Below, one piece after another: positions 1 to 8,143 of a DNA stretch of 44,737 nucleotides (the first letter of the stretch is position 1; each line of letters begins with the position of its first letter). The DNA is from Marmoricola sp. Lineage in GTDB: Bacteria > Actinomycetota > Actinomycetes > Propionibacteriales > Nocardioidaceae. The translations under genes were made by a program, and so were the position numbers. The notes below the pieces were generated by a model. It worked only from the letters and a program-made list of their open reading frames with translations. It had not been told where the DNA came from and made no database searches. The DNA lies in assembly GCA_025965315.1 (NCBI GenBank), contig JAOPXD010000019.1, positions 1-44,737 of the forward strand. The letters run 5' to 3'.

Positions 1-75
1 AACGACCGACCCCGCAAACGCCTCGACTACGCCAAGCCCGACGAACTCATCGCGCTACTACTTCTGGCACCCTGA
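1..75 (+). mobile_element. 3' end of an IS30-family transposase (partial)
   Basis: The first 24 codons read NDRPRKRLDYAKPDELIALL and a few more residues, then TGA. The N-x-R-P-R-K-x-L-x-(Y/W)-x-x-P-x-E pattern is the usual C-terminus of IS30-family DDE transposases. The rest of the element lies upstream of the window. The sequence after the stop (81-110) probably contains the right terminal inverted repeat, but the left end is not visible, so the exact boundary and target duplication cannot be set. Confidence 0.8.
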
Positions 76-109
76 AACCCCACCGTGTTGCAACCACGGC
101 ACGAGACCG

Positions 110-229
110 CCCAACTTAAGTTGGGAATCCTGCCGCGGTTCGAAGGTCAGCGGCCACCGGCATACAAGAACTCCCGCCTCCACACCAATGTTTCAGTGTG
201 GAAGCGGGAGTTTCCCAACTTAAGTTGGG
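110..229. repeat. Two copies of a 16-bp perfect palindrome
   Basis: CCCAACTTAAGTTGGG occurs at 110-125 and again at 214-229, each followed by a similar tail (AATCC and ATTCC). The copies lie between the IS30-like end and the phoU stop and bracket a long hairpin. IS30 elements are known to prefer palindromic targets, so one copy may be insertion-site sequence. A protein-binding site or a small palindromic repeat element are alternatives. Confidence 0.7.
169..213 (-). terminator. Hairpin downstream of phoU, probable terminator
   Basis: AACTCCCGC followed by CCACAC on one arm pairs with GTGTGG and GCGGGAGTT on the other, with a 2-nt internal mismatch and a loop of about 11 nt. It lies about 30 bp past the phoU stop. 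There is no long U-tract on the phoU side, so termination is inferred from position and stability only. Confidence 0.5.
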
Positions 230-243
230 ATTCCTGGTAGCGC

Positions 244-897
244 TCAGCTCAGGTACGTCGGCTGCTCGCCGGTGACCAGGAAGACCACCCGGCGGGCGAT
301 CGAGACGGTGTGGTCGGCGATCCGCTCGTAGTAGCGGCCGAGCAGGGCGATGTCGACGGCGGGCTCGACTCCGTGCTTCCAGTCCGATCCGAGCAGCTCG
401 CGGAACGAGGAGCGGCGCAGGCGGTCCATCTCCTCGTCGACCTCCTCGAGCTCCTCGGCGGCGGCGATGTCGGAGTCGGCGATCACGTGACCGACCTTGG
501 CGATCATCACCTCGGCGACCGCAGCCATCCGGGCGATCATCGGGACGACCTCGTCGGGGACGGCGACCTCGGGGACGCGCAGCCGGGCGATCTTGGCGAC
601 GTGGACCGCCAGGTCGCCGATCCGCTCGAACTCGCTGACCATCCGGAGCGAGGCGACCAGCATCCGCAGGTCACCCGCGACCGGGTTCTGGAGCGAGAGC
701 AGCTCGAAGCTGTGGTTCTCGATGGTGACCCGCAGGGCATCCACCGCGGCGTCGTCGGAGATCACCTTCTCGGCGATCACGGCGTCCCCGTCCAGGAGCG
801 CTGTGGTGGCGTGTGACACGGCGTTCCCGACGAGTCTGGTCATGGTGAGCAGGTCGTCCCGGATCGAGTCGAGCTGGTCGGCGTAGGCATCGCGCAT
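244..897 (-). CDS. phoU: Phosphate transport system regulatory protein PhoU
   Basis: PhoU is a cytoplasmic helical-bundle protein that links the Pst phosphate transporter to the phosphate-sensing histidine kinase and holds the response off in high phosphate. The protein (217 aa from ATG 897) shows the duplicated three-helix PhoU repeat: an N-terminal half with ENHSFELLSLQNPVAGDLR and RIGDLAVHVAKIA, and a second half ending YERIADHTVSIARRVVFLVTG. Length matches the family. A TTG three codons upstream (903) is possible, but a -10 box 7 nt before the ATG argues for a leaderless ATG start at 897. It diverges from senX3-regX3, the usual actinobacterial neighbourhood. Confidence 0.95.
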   Translation of the reverse strand: MRDAYADQLDSIRDDLLTMTRLVGNAVSHATTALLDGDAVIAEKVISDDAAVDALRVTIENHSFELLSLQNPVAGDLRMLVASLRMVSEFERIGDLAVHVAKIARLRVPEVAVPDEVVPMIARMAAVAEVMIAKVGHVIADSDIAAAEELEEVDEEMDRLRRSSFRELLGSDWKHGVEPAVDIALLGRYYERIADHTVSIARRVVFLVTGEQPTYLS

Positions 898-904
898 GGT
901 CAAT

Positions 905-910
905 ACCCTA
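905..910 (-). promoter_or_regulatory. -10 box of leaderless phoU transcript
   Basis: TAGGGT on the minus strand lies exactly 7 nt before the phoU ATG at 897, matching the TANNNT -10 element of actinobacterial leaderless genes. No clear -35 is seen. Confidence 0.55.
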
Positions 911-919
911 AATCGGGCC

Positions 920-1000
920 GGTGAACAAAGAGCGTCGATTCATGAACGGGGGGCGAACAGTCCCTGAAAGCGACGGCGCACGGCCGAACAGCAGGTGAAA
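920..1000. promoter_or_regulatory. Pho-box-like 11-bp-phased direct repeats
   Basis: Heptamers of the GGTGAAC type (reverse complement GTTCACC) occur at 920, 941 (CATGAAC), 952 (GGCGAAC), 963 (CCTGAAA), 983 (GCCGAAC) and 994 (GGTGAAA). Within the groups 941/952/963 and 983/994 the spacing is exactly 11 bp. This is the geometry of actinobacterial PhoP/RegX3 direct-repeat sites. They fill the space between the divergent phoU and senX3 promoters and would allow autoregulation. Confidence 0.6.
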
Positions 1001-1007
1001 CCCTGCG

Positions 1008-1013
1008 TACGAT
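1008..1013 (+). promoter_or_regulatory. -10 box of leaderless senX3 transcript
   Basis: TACGAT is followed by 7 nt and then the GTG start of senX3 at 1021. There is no Shine-Dalgarno sequence in front of the GTG, which fits a leaderless mRNA. Confidence 0.55.
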
Positions 1014-1020
1014 CGCTGAC

Positions 1021-2178
1021 GTGAGCTCGACGACCCAGGCGCTGCTGTTCGCCCTCCTCGGCGCAGTCCTCGGCGCAGGTGTCGTGCTGGCGTGGAGGAT
1101 CAGCGAGAACCAGACCCGTCCCCGGGTCACGGCAGCACCCGCGTTGCCACCCGGTGTTGCCGCGGTTCTCTCGGTGCTGCGCAGCAGCGCGCTCGTGGTC
1201 GACGCCAGCGACGAGGTGCTCAAGGCGTCCGCCCCCGCGATCGCGATGGGCCTGGTCCGCGACCGGCGGATCGCCGTACGCGAGCTCGAGGAGCTCGTCC
1301 AGCAGGTACGCCGGGACGGCCAGATCCGCGAGACCGAGGTCGTGATGCAGCGCGCACCGGGGGTCCCGCCGCGGCACGTGACCGCACGCGTCGCCCCGTT
1401 GAGCTCGCACCTGGTCCTCGCCCTGGTCGAGGACCGCACCCGCGAGCGCCGGGTCGAGTCGATCCGCCGCGACTTCGTGGCCAACGTCAGCCACGAGCTG
1501 AAGACGCCGGTCGGGGCGATCCGGCTGCTGTCGGACGCCGTCATCGACGCCTCCGACGACCCGGAGGCGGTGCAGCGGTTCGCGCGACGGATGCACACCG
1601 AGAGCGAGCGTCTCGCGCGCCTGGTGCAGCAGATCATCGAGCTCTCCCGCCTCCAGGGCGACGACCCGCTCGATGAGCCGGTGGCCGTCGCGGTCGACAC
1701 CATCATCAGCCGCGCGATCGACGAGAACCTGACCGATGCCGGCGCCAAGGACATCAGCCTGGTGCACAACGGCCAGCGCCAGCTGACCCTGCTCGGCAAC
1801 CGGGAGCAGGTCGCGGTCGCGGTCGGCAACCTGGTCGCGAACGCGATCGCGTACTCACCCGAAGGCTCCTCGATCGTGGTCTCGGCCCGGGGCGGGGACA
1901 CCACCGTCGACCTCTCGGTCACCGACCAGGGGATCGGCATCCCGGCCGGCGAGATCGACCGGATCTTCGAACGTTTCTACCGGGTCGACCCGGCCCGGCA
2001 CCGGTCCACCGGTGGCACCGGACTCGGCCTGTCCATCGTCAAGCACGTCGCCGCCTCGCACGGCGGCGATGTCCGTGTCTGGTCCGTGGAGGGACAGGGG
2101 TCGACGTTCACGCTGACCCTGCCACGCAAGACAACCACCACCAGCTTCGAGACCAACGCCCTGGAGGCAACCCCATGA
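1021..2178 (+). CDS. senX3: Sensor histidine kinase SenX3-like
   Basis: This is a membrane-bound phosphate-sensing histidine kinase (385 aa) that phosphorylates the regulator encoded directly downstream. An N-terminal transmembrane segment spans about residues 5-27, followed by a PAS-like region to about 130. The HisKA dimerisation helix has the H-box FVANVSHELKTPVG with phospho-acceptor His158. The HATPase domain has an N-box (NLVANAIAYSPEGS), a G1 box (DQGIGIP) and GGTGLGLSIVKH. The start is a GTG preceded by a leaderless-type -10. The stop overlaps regX3 by four bases (ATGA), indicating translational coupling. Divergent phoU supports the phosphate assignment. Confidence 0.93.
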   Translation: MSSTTQALLFALLGAVLGAGVVLAWRISENQTRPRVTAAPALPPGVAAVLSVLRSSALVVDASDEVLKASAPAIAMGLVRDRRIAVRELEELVQQVRRDGQIRETEVVMQRAPGVPPRHVTARVAPLSSHLVLALVEDRTRERRVESIRRDFVANVSHELKTPVGAIRLLSDAVIDASDDPEAVQRFARRMHTESERLARLVQQIIELSRLQGDDPLDEPVAVAVDTIISRAIDENLTDAGAKDISLVHNGQRQLTLLGNREQVAVAVGNLVANAIAYSPEGSSIVVSARGGDTTVDLSVTDQGIGIPAGEIDRIFERFYRVDPARHRSTGGTGLGLSIVKHVAASHGGDVRVWSVEGQGSTFTLTLPRKTTTTSFETNALEATP

Positions 2179-2852
2179 CCCGAGTACTGGTCGTCGAGGA
2201 CGAGGAGAGCTACAGCGACGCGCTGTCGTACATGCTCCGCAAGGAGGGGTTCGAGGTCGCCATCGCCGCCACCGGCCCGGACGCCCTCGCCGAGTTCGAC
2301 CGCGCCGGCGCTGACATCGTGCTGCTCGACCTGATGCTGCCCGGCATGCCCGGGACAGAGGTGTGCCGGCAGATCCGGCAGACCTCCAACGTCCCGGTGA
2401 TCATGGTCAGCGCCAAGGACGACGAGGTCGACAAGGTCGTGGGCCTCGAGCTCGGGGCCGACGACTACGTCACCAAGCCGTACTCCCCGCGCGAGCTGGT
2501 CGCCCGGATCCGCGCGGTGCTCCGCCGTGGCACCGAACCCGACCTGGCGCCGATGACGCTGGAGGCCGGTCCGGTCCGGATGGACACCGAGCGGCACGTG
2601 GTGACCATCGACGGCCAGGACGTCCGGCTGCCGCTCAAGGAGTTCGAGCTCCTCGAGATGTTCCTGCGCAACCCCGGCCGGGTGCTCACCCGTGGTCAGC
2701 TGATCGACCGGGTCTGGGGCTCCGACTACGTCGGCGACACCAAGACCCTCGACGTGCACGTCAAGCGGCTGCGCGCCAAGATCGAGCCCAGCCCGGCCGA
2801 CCCGAAGTACCTCACCACCGTCCGCGGGCTCGGGTACAAGCTCGACCTGTAG
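2175..2852 (+). CDS. regX3: OmpR-family response regulator RegX3-like
   Basis: This is the DNA-binding partner of the upstream kinase. The N-terminal receiver domain (about 1-120) has the acidic pair ED at 8-9, phospho-acceptor Asp52 in LLDLMLPG, and the conserved Lys in SAKDD. The C-terminal winged-helix domain (about 130-225) ends with the typical DVHVKRLRAKIE and TVRGLGYKLDL. At 225 aa it has the normal length. It overlaps senX3 by 4 bp. Expected targets are phosphate-starvation genes and the repeats at 920-1000. Confidence 0.94.
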   Translation: MTRVLVVEDEESYSDALSYMLRKEGFEVAIAATGPDALAEFDRAGADIVLLDLMLPGMPGTEVCRQIRQTSNVPVIMVSAKDDEVDKVVGLELGADDYVTKPYSPRELVARIRAVLRRGTEPDLAPMTLEAGPVRMDTERHVVTIDGQDVRLPLKEFELLEMFLRNPGRVLTRGQLIDRVWGSDYVGDTKTLDVHVKRLRAKIEPSPADPKYLTTVRGLGYKLDL

Positions 2853-2874
2853 GCCCGCGAGCAACAATGGTTCC

Positions 2875-3684
2875 GTGAGCAGCCCGGCCCTGTCGACGTC
2901 CTCGATCGACGACGTCCTCGGCGACCGCCGCTGGCTGGTCCTGACCGGGGCGGGCGTCTCCACCGACTCGGGCATCCCCGACTACCGCGGACCCGGCGCA
3001 CCCGTCCGTACGCCGATGACGCTCGCCGAGTTCCGCCGTGGCGAAGCGTCCCGGCAGCGGTACTGGGCCCGGGCGTACCTCGGCTGGTCCTCGATGGGCC
3101 GCGCCGAACCGAACGCCACCCACCAGATCCTCGCCGGGCTCGAGGCACAGGGCCGGCTCACCGGTCTGATCACCCAGAACGTCGACGGCCTGCACGCTGC
3201 AGCCGGGCACCGCGAGGTGGTCGACCTGCACGGACGCCTCGACGGCGTCATCTGCCTGGGCTGCCGCGGTTCGTCGTCCAGAGCCCTGCTGCAGCAGCGA
3301 CTGGCCGACCTGAACCCCGGATTCACCGCCGAGGACCTGGTGGTCCTGCCCGACGGGGATGTCGCCCTGGAGGAGACCGCCACCTTCGTCCCGGCACCGT
3401 GCGACGCCTGCGGCGGCGACCTCAAACCGGACGTGATCTTCTTCGGCGAGAACGTTCCGGCCGAACGCGTCGGGCACTGCCAGGACCTGGTCGGGACGGC
3501 CGAGGCGCTGGTCGTCCTCGGGTCGTCGCTGCACGTCTTCAGCGGTCGCCGCTTCGTGAAGCAGGCCCACCAGCGCGGGATCCCGATCGTGATCGTGAAC
3601 CGGGGCGCGACCCGGGGTGACGAGCTGGCGACGCTCAAGCTCGACGCAGGCTGCGCCGACGTACTGGCTGCTTACGCCGGGTGA
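2875..3684 (+). CDS. Sir2-family NAD-dependent protein deacylase
   Basis: A sirtuin (269 aa) that removes acyl groups from lysines using NAD+. Seen motifs: GAGVSTDSGIPDYRG for NAD binding, TQNVDGLH with the catalytic His in VDLHGRLD, and a zinc module with cysteine pairs CLGC and CDAC. GSSLHVFSGRR and IVNRG complete the Rossmann part. The GTG start follows AACAAT and 6 nt, so a leaderless message is plausible. The 3' end overlaps the convergent transporter gene by 50 bp. Substrates cannot be told from sequence. Confidence 0.92.
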   Translation: MSSPALSTSSIDDVLGDRRWLVLTGAGVSTDSGIPDYRGPGAPVRTPMTLAEFRRGEASRQRYWARAYLGWSSMGRAEPNATHQILAGLEAQGRLTGLITQNVDGLHAAAGHREVVDLHGRLDGVICLGCRGSSSRALLQQRLADLNPGFTAEDLVVLPDGDVALEETATFVPAPCDACGGDLKPDVIFFGENVPAERVGHCQDLVGTAEALVVLGSSLHVFSGRRFVKQAHQRGIPIVIVNRGATRGDELATLKLDAGCADVLAAYAG

Positions 3685-4573
3685 CGAGCACGCCCGCGAT
3701 GCAGATCGCACCACCGACGAACGCGAGCGCCGGCGGCACCTCGTCGAGCAGCAGCCACGCCATCACCGTCGCGATCGCCGGGACCAGGAACGTGGTCAGC
3801 GACTGCTTGCCGGCATCGGTGTGCCGCAGCGCGAACGCCCAGGTGCTGAACGCGATCGCCGTCGGGAACAGACCGAGGTAGACGATCAGCAGCAGCGTCC
3901 GGGCACTGTCGTGCTGCACCACGTGGTGCAGGTCGCCGACCCAGGGCAGGCAGACGACCACGCCGATCCAGCAGGCGTAGCAGGTCACCTCGAGACCGGA
4001 GAGCCGGCGCAGCAGCACCTTCTGGCAGACCACACCGATCGCGTACGTCGCCGCAGCGAGCAGCGCGAGCAGGACCCCGTTGAGGTCCGAGCCACCGTTG
4101 CCGCGCATCGCGCCGCCGATCACCACGACCCCGCCGAACGCGATCGCCATCCCGAGGACCAGCCAGCCGGTCAGCTTCTCGCCGAGGAACAGCGCGGCCA
4201 GCAGGGCGATCAGGATCGGCCCGACCTGGACCACCATCGCTGCGGTCGCTGCGTCGATCCGTTGCTCGCTGGAGTTCAGGGCGAGGTTGTAGATGCCGAA
4301 CCAGGCGATCCCGCAGCCGAGCAGCAGCAGCACCTCGGTGCGGGTGAACCGGTGCCGCTCTGACCGGACCAGCAGCAGCGACAACGCCACCGCAGCGATC
4401 GACAACCGACCGAGCGAGAGTGCTCCCGGCGTGACGTCGTGGCCCAGGTGCCGGATCGCCACGAACGCCGAGGCCCAGAGCACCAGGGTGACGCCGATCG
4501 CCGCCGGCGGCTGCCAGGCCGGCGGGGCCACGGTGCTCGCTGGGGTCTCGGCGGCGCGCGGCAACGTGGTCAC
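3635..4573 (-). CDS. EamA/DMT-superfamily transporter
   Basis: An integral membrane protein (312 aa) of the drug/metabolite transporter superfamily with two EamA repeats and about ten hydrophobic helices. Examples are VTLVLWASAFVAIRHLG near the N-terminus, MVVQVGPILIALLAALFLGEKLTG closing repeat one, and FLVPAIATVMAWLLLDEVPP in repeat two. The GLFPTAIAFSTWAFAL segment is typical of exporters in this family. The C-terminus is basic. The substrate is unknown; amino-acid or metabolite efflux is usual for the family. The GTG start has a leaderless-type promoter. Confidence 0.88.
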   Translation of the reverse strand: MTTLPRAAETPASTVAPPAWQPPAAIGVTLVLWASAFVAIRHLGHDVTPGALSLGRLSIAAVALSLLLVRSERHRFTRTEVLLLLGCGIAWFGIYNLALNSSEQRIDAATAAMVVQVGPILIALLAALFLGEKLTGWLVLGMAIAFGGVVVIGGAMRGNGGSDLNGVLLALLAAATYAIGVVCQKVLLRRLSGLEVTCYACWIGVVVCLPWVGDLHHVVQHDSARTLLLIVYLGLFPTAIAFSTWAFALRHTDAGKQSLTTFLVPAIATVMAWLLLDEVPPALAFVGGAICIAGVLVTRRKQPVRRRSLRRA

Positions 4574-4579
4574 GCATCG

Positions 4580-4585
4580 AACCTA
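4580..4585 (-). promoter_or_regulatory. -10 box of leaderless EamA gene
   Basis: TAGGTT on the minus strand is separated by 6 nt from the GTG start at 4573. Confidence 0.5.
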
Positions 4586-4647
4586 GGCGAGTCGCGTCAC
4601 CGGTGGCACGCGGTTTTCGGTCGTCGTACGTCGATATCCGGACGACT

Positions 4648-5139
4648 TCAGTCCTGCGGGTGCTCGAGCCAGCCGCGGAACGCCTCGAGGTTCGCGGTCG
4701 GCTCGCCGCGCGCGATCCGCCACTCCCACTCCTTGCGGATCGACGTCGAGAAGCCGAGCTCGAGGAGCACGTTGAACGACTCGTCGGCGTAGGTGAGCAC
4801 CGAGCCGAGGAGCCGGTCGACCTCCTCGGCGTTGACCACCGAGAGCGGCAGCCGCGCGTCCAGGAAGATGTCGCCGAGAGCGTCGAGCGCGAACGCGATC
4901 CCGAACATCTTCATGTTCCGCTCGAGCATCCACCGGTACACGCCCTCGAAATTCTCGTCGGGCTTGCGGCAGACGAACGCGTGCACGCTCAGCGCGTGCG
5001 TGCCGACCTCGAGGCGGACGGGGGTCTTGAGCTTCCGCTCACCGGGCAGCACCACGTCGAAGGTGCCCTCGGTCAGCTCTTCCCACTCGTGCTCACCCTC
5101 GATCAGCGCGTCCCGGATGACCGCAGCCGCGTCGCTCAT
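4648..5139 (-). CDS. YbjN-domain protein
   Basis: A soluble protein of 163 aa with the YbjN fold (type III secretion chaperone-like). Family-type features are the central [32 protein letters not shown] and the downstream helix [24 protein letters not shown]. No catalytic residues are apparent. The ATG overlaps the mshA stop by four bases (ATGA), so it is translated from the same mRNA as mshA. Proximity suggests, but does not prove, a role connected with mycothiol or folding. The exact function of actinobacterial YbjN proteins is not established. Confidence 0.85.
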   Translation of the reverse strand: MSDAAAVIRDALIEGEHEWEELTEGTFDVVLPGERKLKTPVRLEVGTHALSVHAFVCRKPDENFEGVYRWMLERNMKMFGIAFALDALGDIFLDARLPLSVVNAEEVDRLLGSVLTYADESFNVLLELGFSTSIRKEWEWRIARGEPTANLEAFRGWLEHPQD

Positions 5140-6425
5140 CGCACCGACTCGGCCGACATCCAGCGCACCGCCCGGCGGTAGACCTCGAGGGTCGCGTCCG
5201 CGGTCCGCTCCCAGCTGAAGGCGGACGCCTGCGCCACGGCACCGGCCGAGAGCTCGGCACGCAGCGCGGGCGCATCGATGATCCGGGCGAAGACCCGGGC
5301 ATAGTCGGCGGGGTCGTGACCCTCGACCAGGTAGCCCGAGTGCCGGTCCGCGACGGCCGTGGTCAGCCCGCCGACAGCAGCGGCGACGACGGGAGTGCCG
5401 ACGGCCTGCGCCTCGACCGCCACCAGCCCGAAGCTCTCGTTGTACGACGGCACGCAGACCAGCGTGGCCGCGGCGTACCAGTCGACGAGCTCGTCACGCC
5501 GTACCGGGGGCACGAACTTCACCAGGTCGGCGATCCCCAGCGAACCCGCGAGCTCGACCAGTGCACTCGGGTGCTCGAGCCCGGTGCCGGACGGTCCGCC
5601 GACGACCGCGACCACCAGGCGCGGGCGCAGGGCAGGGTCGCGCGCGACCAGGTCGGCCGCCGCACGGAGCAGCACGTCGGGGGCCTTCAGCGGCTGGATC
5701 CGACCGACGAACAGCAGCACCTCGGCGTCCTGGCGCAGGCCCAGCCGGGCGCGCGCGGCCGCCATCGAGGTGGGCCGGAACGCGTTCAGGTCGACGCCGG
5801 GGTGCACGACCTCGACGCGGGCCGGATCGGCGTCGTAGCAGTTGATCAGGTCCTTGGCCTCGTCGTCGGTGTTGGCGATCAGCATGTCCGCCGCCGCGAC
5901 CACCTGCTCCTCGCCGATCACCCGCGCCTGCGGTTCGGGAGCGTCGCCCTCGGCGAGCAGGTTGTTCTTCACCTTCGCCATCGTGTGCATCGAGTGCACC
6001 AGCGGGACGCCCCAGCGGTCACGGGCCAGCGCGCCCACCTGGCCGGAGAGCCAGTAGTGGCTGTGCACGACGTCGTAGTGGCCGACGTCGTACTGGGCCT
6101 CGGTGCGGAGCACCTCGCGGGCGAAGACGCAGAGCTGACCGGGCAGCTCGTCCTTGGCCAGGCCCTCGAAGGGCCCGGCCACGATGTGCCGGACGTTCAC
6201 GCCCGCGGTCAGCGGCACCAGCGCCGGGAGCTGGGAGTCGGTCGCGCGGGTGAAGATGTCGACCTCGATGCCGCGGCCGGCCAGCTGCCGGGCGACCTCG
6301 GTGACGTACACGTTCATCCCGCCGGCGTCGCCGGTCCCCGGCTGCTCGAGCGGTGAGGTGTGCAGGCTGATCATCGCCAGCCGTCGCAGGACCACCGGCT
6401 GCACGCCGAAGCCGTCACCGCTCAC
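5136..6425 (-). CDS. mshA: D-inositol-3-phosphate glycosyltransferase MshA
   Basis: MshA catalyses the first committed step of mycothiol synthesis, moving GlcNAc from UDP-GlcNAc to 1L-myo-inositol-1-phosphate. The GT-B protein (about 429 aa) has the diagnostic N-terminus [18 protein letters not shown], the acceptor-side HYWLSGQVG and [12 protein letters not shown], and the C-terminal donor-binding [24 protein letters not shown]. The GTG at 6425 has an upstream AGGGGAGG at good spacing. An in-frame GTG at 6464, 5 nt past AACAAT, could serve a leaderless form. It presence marks the organism as a mycothiol-making actinobacterium. It overlaps ybjN by 4 bp. Confidence 0.94.
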   Translation of the reverse strand: MSGDGFGVQPVVLRRLAMISLHTSPLEQPGTGDAGGMNVYVTEVARQLAGRGIEVDIFTRATDSQLPALVPLTAGVNVRHIVAGPFEGLAKDELPGQLCVFAREVLRTEAQYDVGHYDVVHSHYWLSGQVGALARDRWGVPLVHSMHTMAKVKNNLLAEGDAPEPQARVIGEEQVVAAADMLIANTDDEAKDLINCYDADPARVEVVHPGVDLNAFRPTSMAAARARLGLRQDAEVLLFVGRIQPLKAPDVLLRAAADLVARDPALRPRLVVAVVGGPSGTGLEHPSALVELAGSLGIADLVKFVPPVRRDELVDWYAAATLVCVPSYNESFGLVAVEAQAVGTPVVAAAVGGLTTAVADRHSGYLVEGHDPADYARVFARIIDAPALRAELSAGAVAQASAFSWERTADATLEVYRRAVRWMSAESVR

Positions 6426-6550
6426 TGCCTCCACCTCCCCTGCTCGACCACCTGCCACAACCACCGGCCATTGTTGCCCATTCCCCGTGCCAGGATGTGG
6501 CCGATCGACCCAAGAGCCAGCAGAGCCACCCAGAGCCCCCGGAGAGCGCG

Positions 6551-7315
6551 ATGAGCACCCAGCACCCCGTCCGTACGGCCGTCGTCACCGGAGCGAGCAG
6601 CGGAATCGGGGCTGCCACCGCCCGTGCGCTGGCTGCGGCCGGGTACCGGGTGATCTGCGCAGCACGCCGTAGCGACCGGATCGAGGCCCTCGCGGCCGAG
6701 ATCGACGGGATCGCGGTCACCTGCGACGTGACCGCGGACTCCTCGGTGGCGGAGCTCGTCTCCGTGGTCGGGGACCGGCTCGACGTCCTGGTCAACAACG
6801 CCGGCGGCGCCTACGGCTCGGACCCGGTCGCCGGGGCCGACCTCGCCGGTTGGCAGCAGATGTTCGAGGTGAACGTGCTCGGCGTGGTCCGGGTCTCGAA
6901 GGCGCTGCTGCCCGCCCTGCGCGCTTCGGGCGAAGCACTGATCGTGAACATCGGCTCGACGGCCGGCCGGACGGCGTACGCCGGTGGTGGCGGCTACGCA
7001 GCAGCCAAGCACGGCCTGCACGCGGTCAGCCAGACGCTGCGCCTGGAGCTCAACGGCGAGCCGATCCGGATCTCCGAGATCGCGCCCGGGATGGTGCACA
7101 CCGAGGAGTTCTCGCTGGTCCGCTTCGGCGACCAGGACAAGGCCGACGCCGTGTACGCCGACGTCGACTCCCCGCTGGTCGCGGCCGACGTGGCCGAGGC
7201 GGTCCGCTGGATCGCCACCCTCCCCCGGCACGTCAACGTCGACGAGCTGGTGCTGCGCCCGGTCGCCCAAGCGGCCCAGCACCAGCTGCACCGCGGCCCG
7301 ATCTTCGACCGCTGA
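6551..7315 (+). CDS. Short-chain dehydrogenase/reductase (YdfG-like)
   Basis: An NAD(P)-dependent oxidoreductase of the classical SDR family, 254 aa. The cofactor motif is [12 protein letters not shown], followed by NNAGGAYG. The catalytic tetrad includes Ser in NIGSTAGR and YAAAKHG for Tyr/Lys. After the active site come the [15 protein letters not shown] loop and [12 protein letters not shown], typical of 3-hydroxy-acid/serine dehydrogenase-like SDRs. An Arg in the ARRSD segment after beta-2 favours NADP. ATG 6551 is chosen because GGAGAG lies just upstream and the fold begins right after; an upstream in-frame ATG at 6497 would add 18 unconserved residues. Confidence 0.88.
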   Translation: MSTQHPVRTAVVTGASSGIGAATARALAAAGYRVICAARRSDRIEALAAEIDGIAVTCDVTADSSVAELVSVVGDRLDVLVNNAGGAYGSDPVAGADLAGWQQMFEVNVLGVVRVSKALLPALRASGEALIVNIGSTAGRTAYAGGGGYAAAKHGLHAVSQTLRLELNGEPIRISEIAPGMVHTEEFSLVRFGDQDKADAVYADVDSPLVAADVAEAVRWIATLPRHVNVDELVLRPVAQAAQHQLHRGPIFDR

Positions 7316-7321
7316 GACAGG

Positions 7322-8143
7322 TCAGCGGTTCAGGTAGGTGCGGATCCCGGCGACGACGGCGTTCGCGTAGAGGACCCGGCCCTTCGCGGCCTTCATCCGG
7401 CGGGCGTCGGCGGCGTTGCGCATGTTGCCGATCTCGATCATCGCCACCGGTACGTCGGACATGTTCAGGGTGCCGAGGTCGGACCTGACGTCGAGCGCCG
7501 TCCCACCGCCGATGTAGTTCGAGCGGGCCAGGCCGACGCCGTCGAGCCCGGAGCGCAGCGCCTTCGCCAGCCGCAGCGAGGCGGTCGCGATGTCGGTGGT
7601 CCAGGGCTTGCGCCGGGTGGGGGCGATCACGTGGAACCCGTGGTCGCTCGCGGGCGCCCCGTCGGCGTGCAGGCTCACGGTCAGGCGCGCGTCGACCTTC
7701 GCGCCGAACTCACCGCGCTTGTTCACGCACGGCCCCCAGAGCTTCTGGCTGTTGCTGCTCCGGGTCAGGAGCACGGTGGCGCCGAGCGCCTCGAGCCGGG
7801 CCTTGACCAGGGTCGCGATCGCGAAGTTCACGGTCGCCTCGGGGTACCCGCTGTTCGTCGCGGTCCCGGTGGTGTTGCACGGCTTCTTGAAGCCACCGGC
7901 CGGGACCGGGCGGTTGATCTGCTTCGGGAAGTTGTGGTTGCCCAGCTGGTGCCCCGGATCGAGAGCGATCCGGATCCCGGCGAGCGGCTTCGCCTTCGGG
8001 GTGAGCACCCGCGCCGGCACCACCGGAGCCGAGACCAGCACGGTGTCAGTGTGATCGGCGACCCGGTCGGGGACGACGACGACCGTGGTCAGTGCAAGCC
8101 CGACCGAGGCGATCGCGAGGGCGACGCTCGTCGGGCGGATCAA
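7322..8143 (-). CDS. N-acetylmuramoyl-L-alanine amidase (Amidase_3)
   Basis: A secreted zinc amidase that cleaves the bond between MurNAc and the peptide stem of peptidoglycan (273 aa). The N-terminus is a hydrophobic signal or anchor (SVALAIASVGLALTTVVVV). The catalytic zinc site is visible as H in LDPGHQLGN, E in SGYPEATVNF, H in VSLHADGAP, and the catalytic Glu in AMIEIGNMRN. The start is a TTG that overlaps the upstream phosphatase stop by 4 bp (TTGA), so the two are co-translated. Likely roles are wall turnover and cell separation. Confidence 0.9.
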   Translation of the reverse strand: MIRPTSVALAIASVGLALTTVVVVPDRVADHTDTVLVSAPVVPARVLTPKAKPLAGIRIALDPGHQLGNHNFPKQINRPVPAGGFKKPCNTTGTATNSGYPEATVNFAIATLVKARLEALGATVLLTRSSNSQKLWGPCVNKRGEFGAKVDARLTVSLHADGAPASDHGFHVIAPTRRKPWTTDIATASLRLAKALRSGLDGVGLARSNYIGGGTALDVRSDLGTLNMSDVPVAMIEIGNMRNAADARRMKAAKGRVLYANAVVAGIRTYLNR

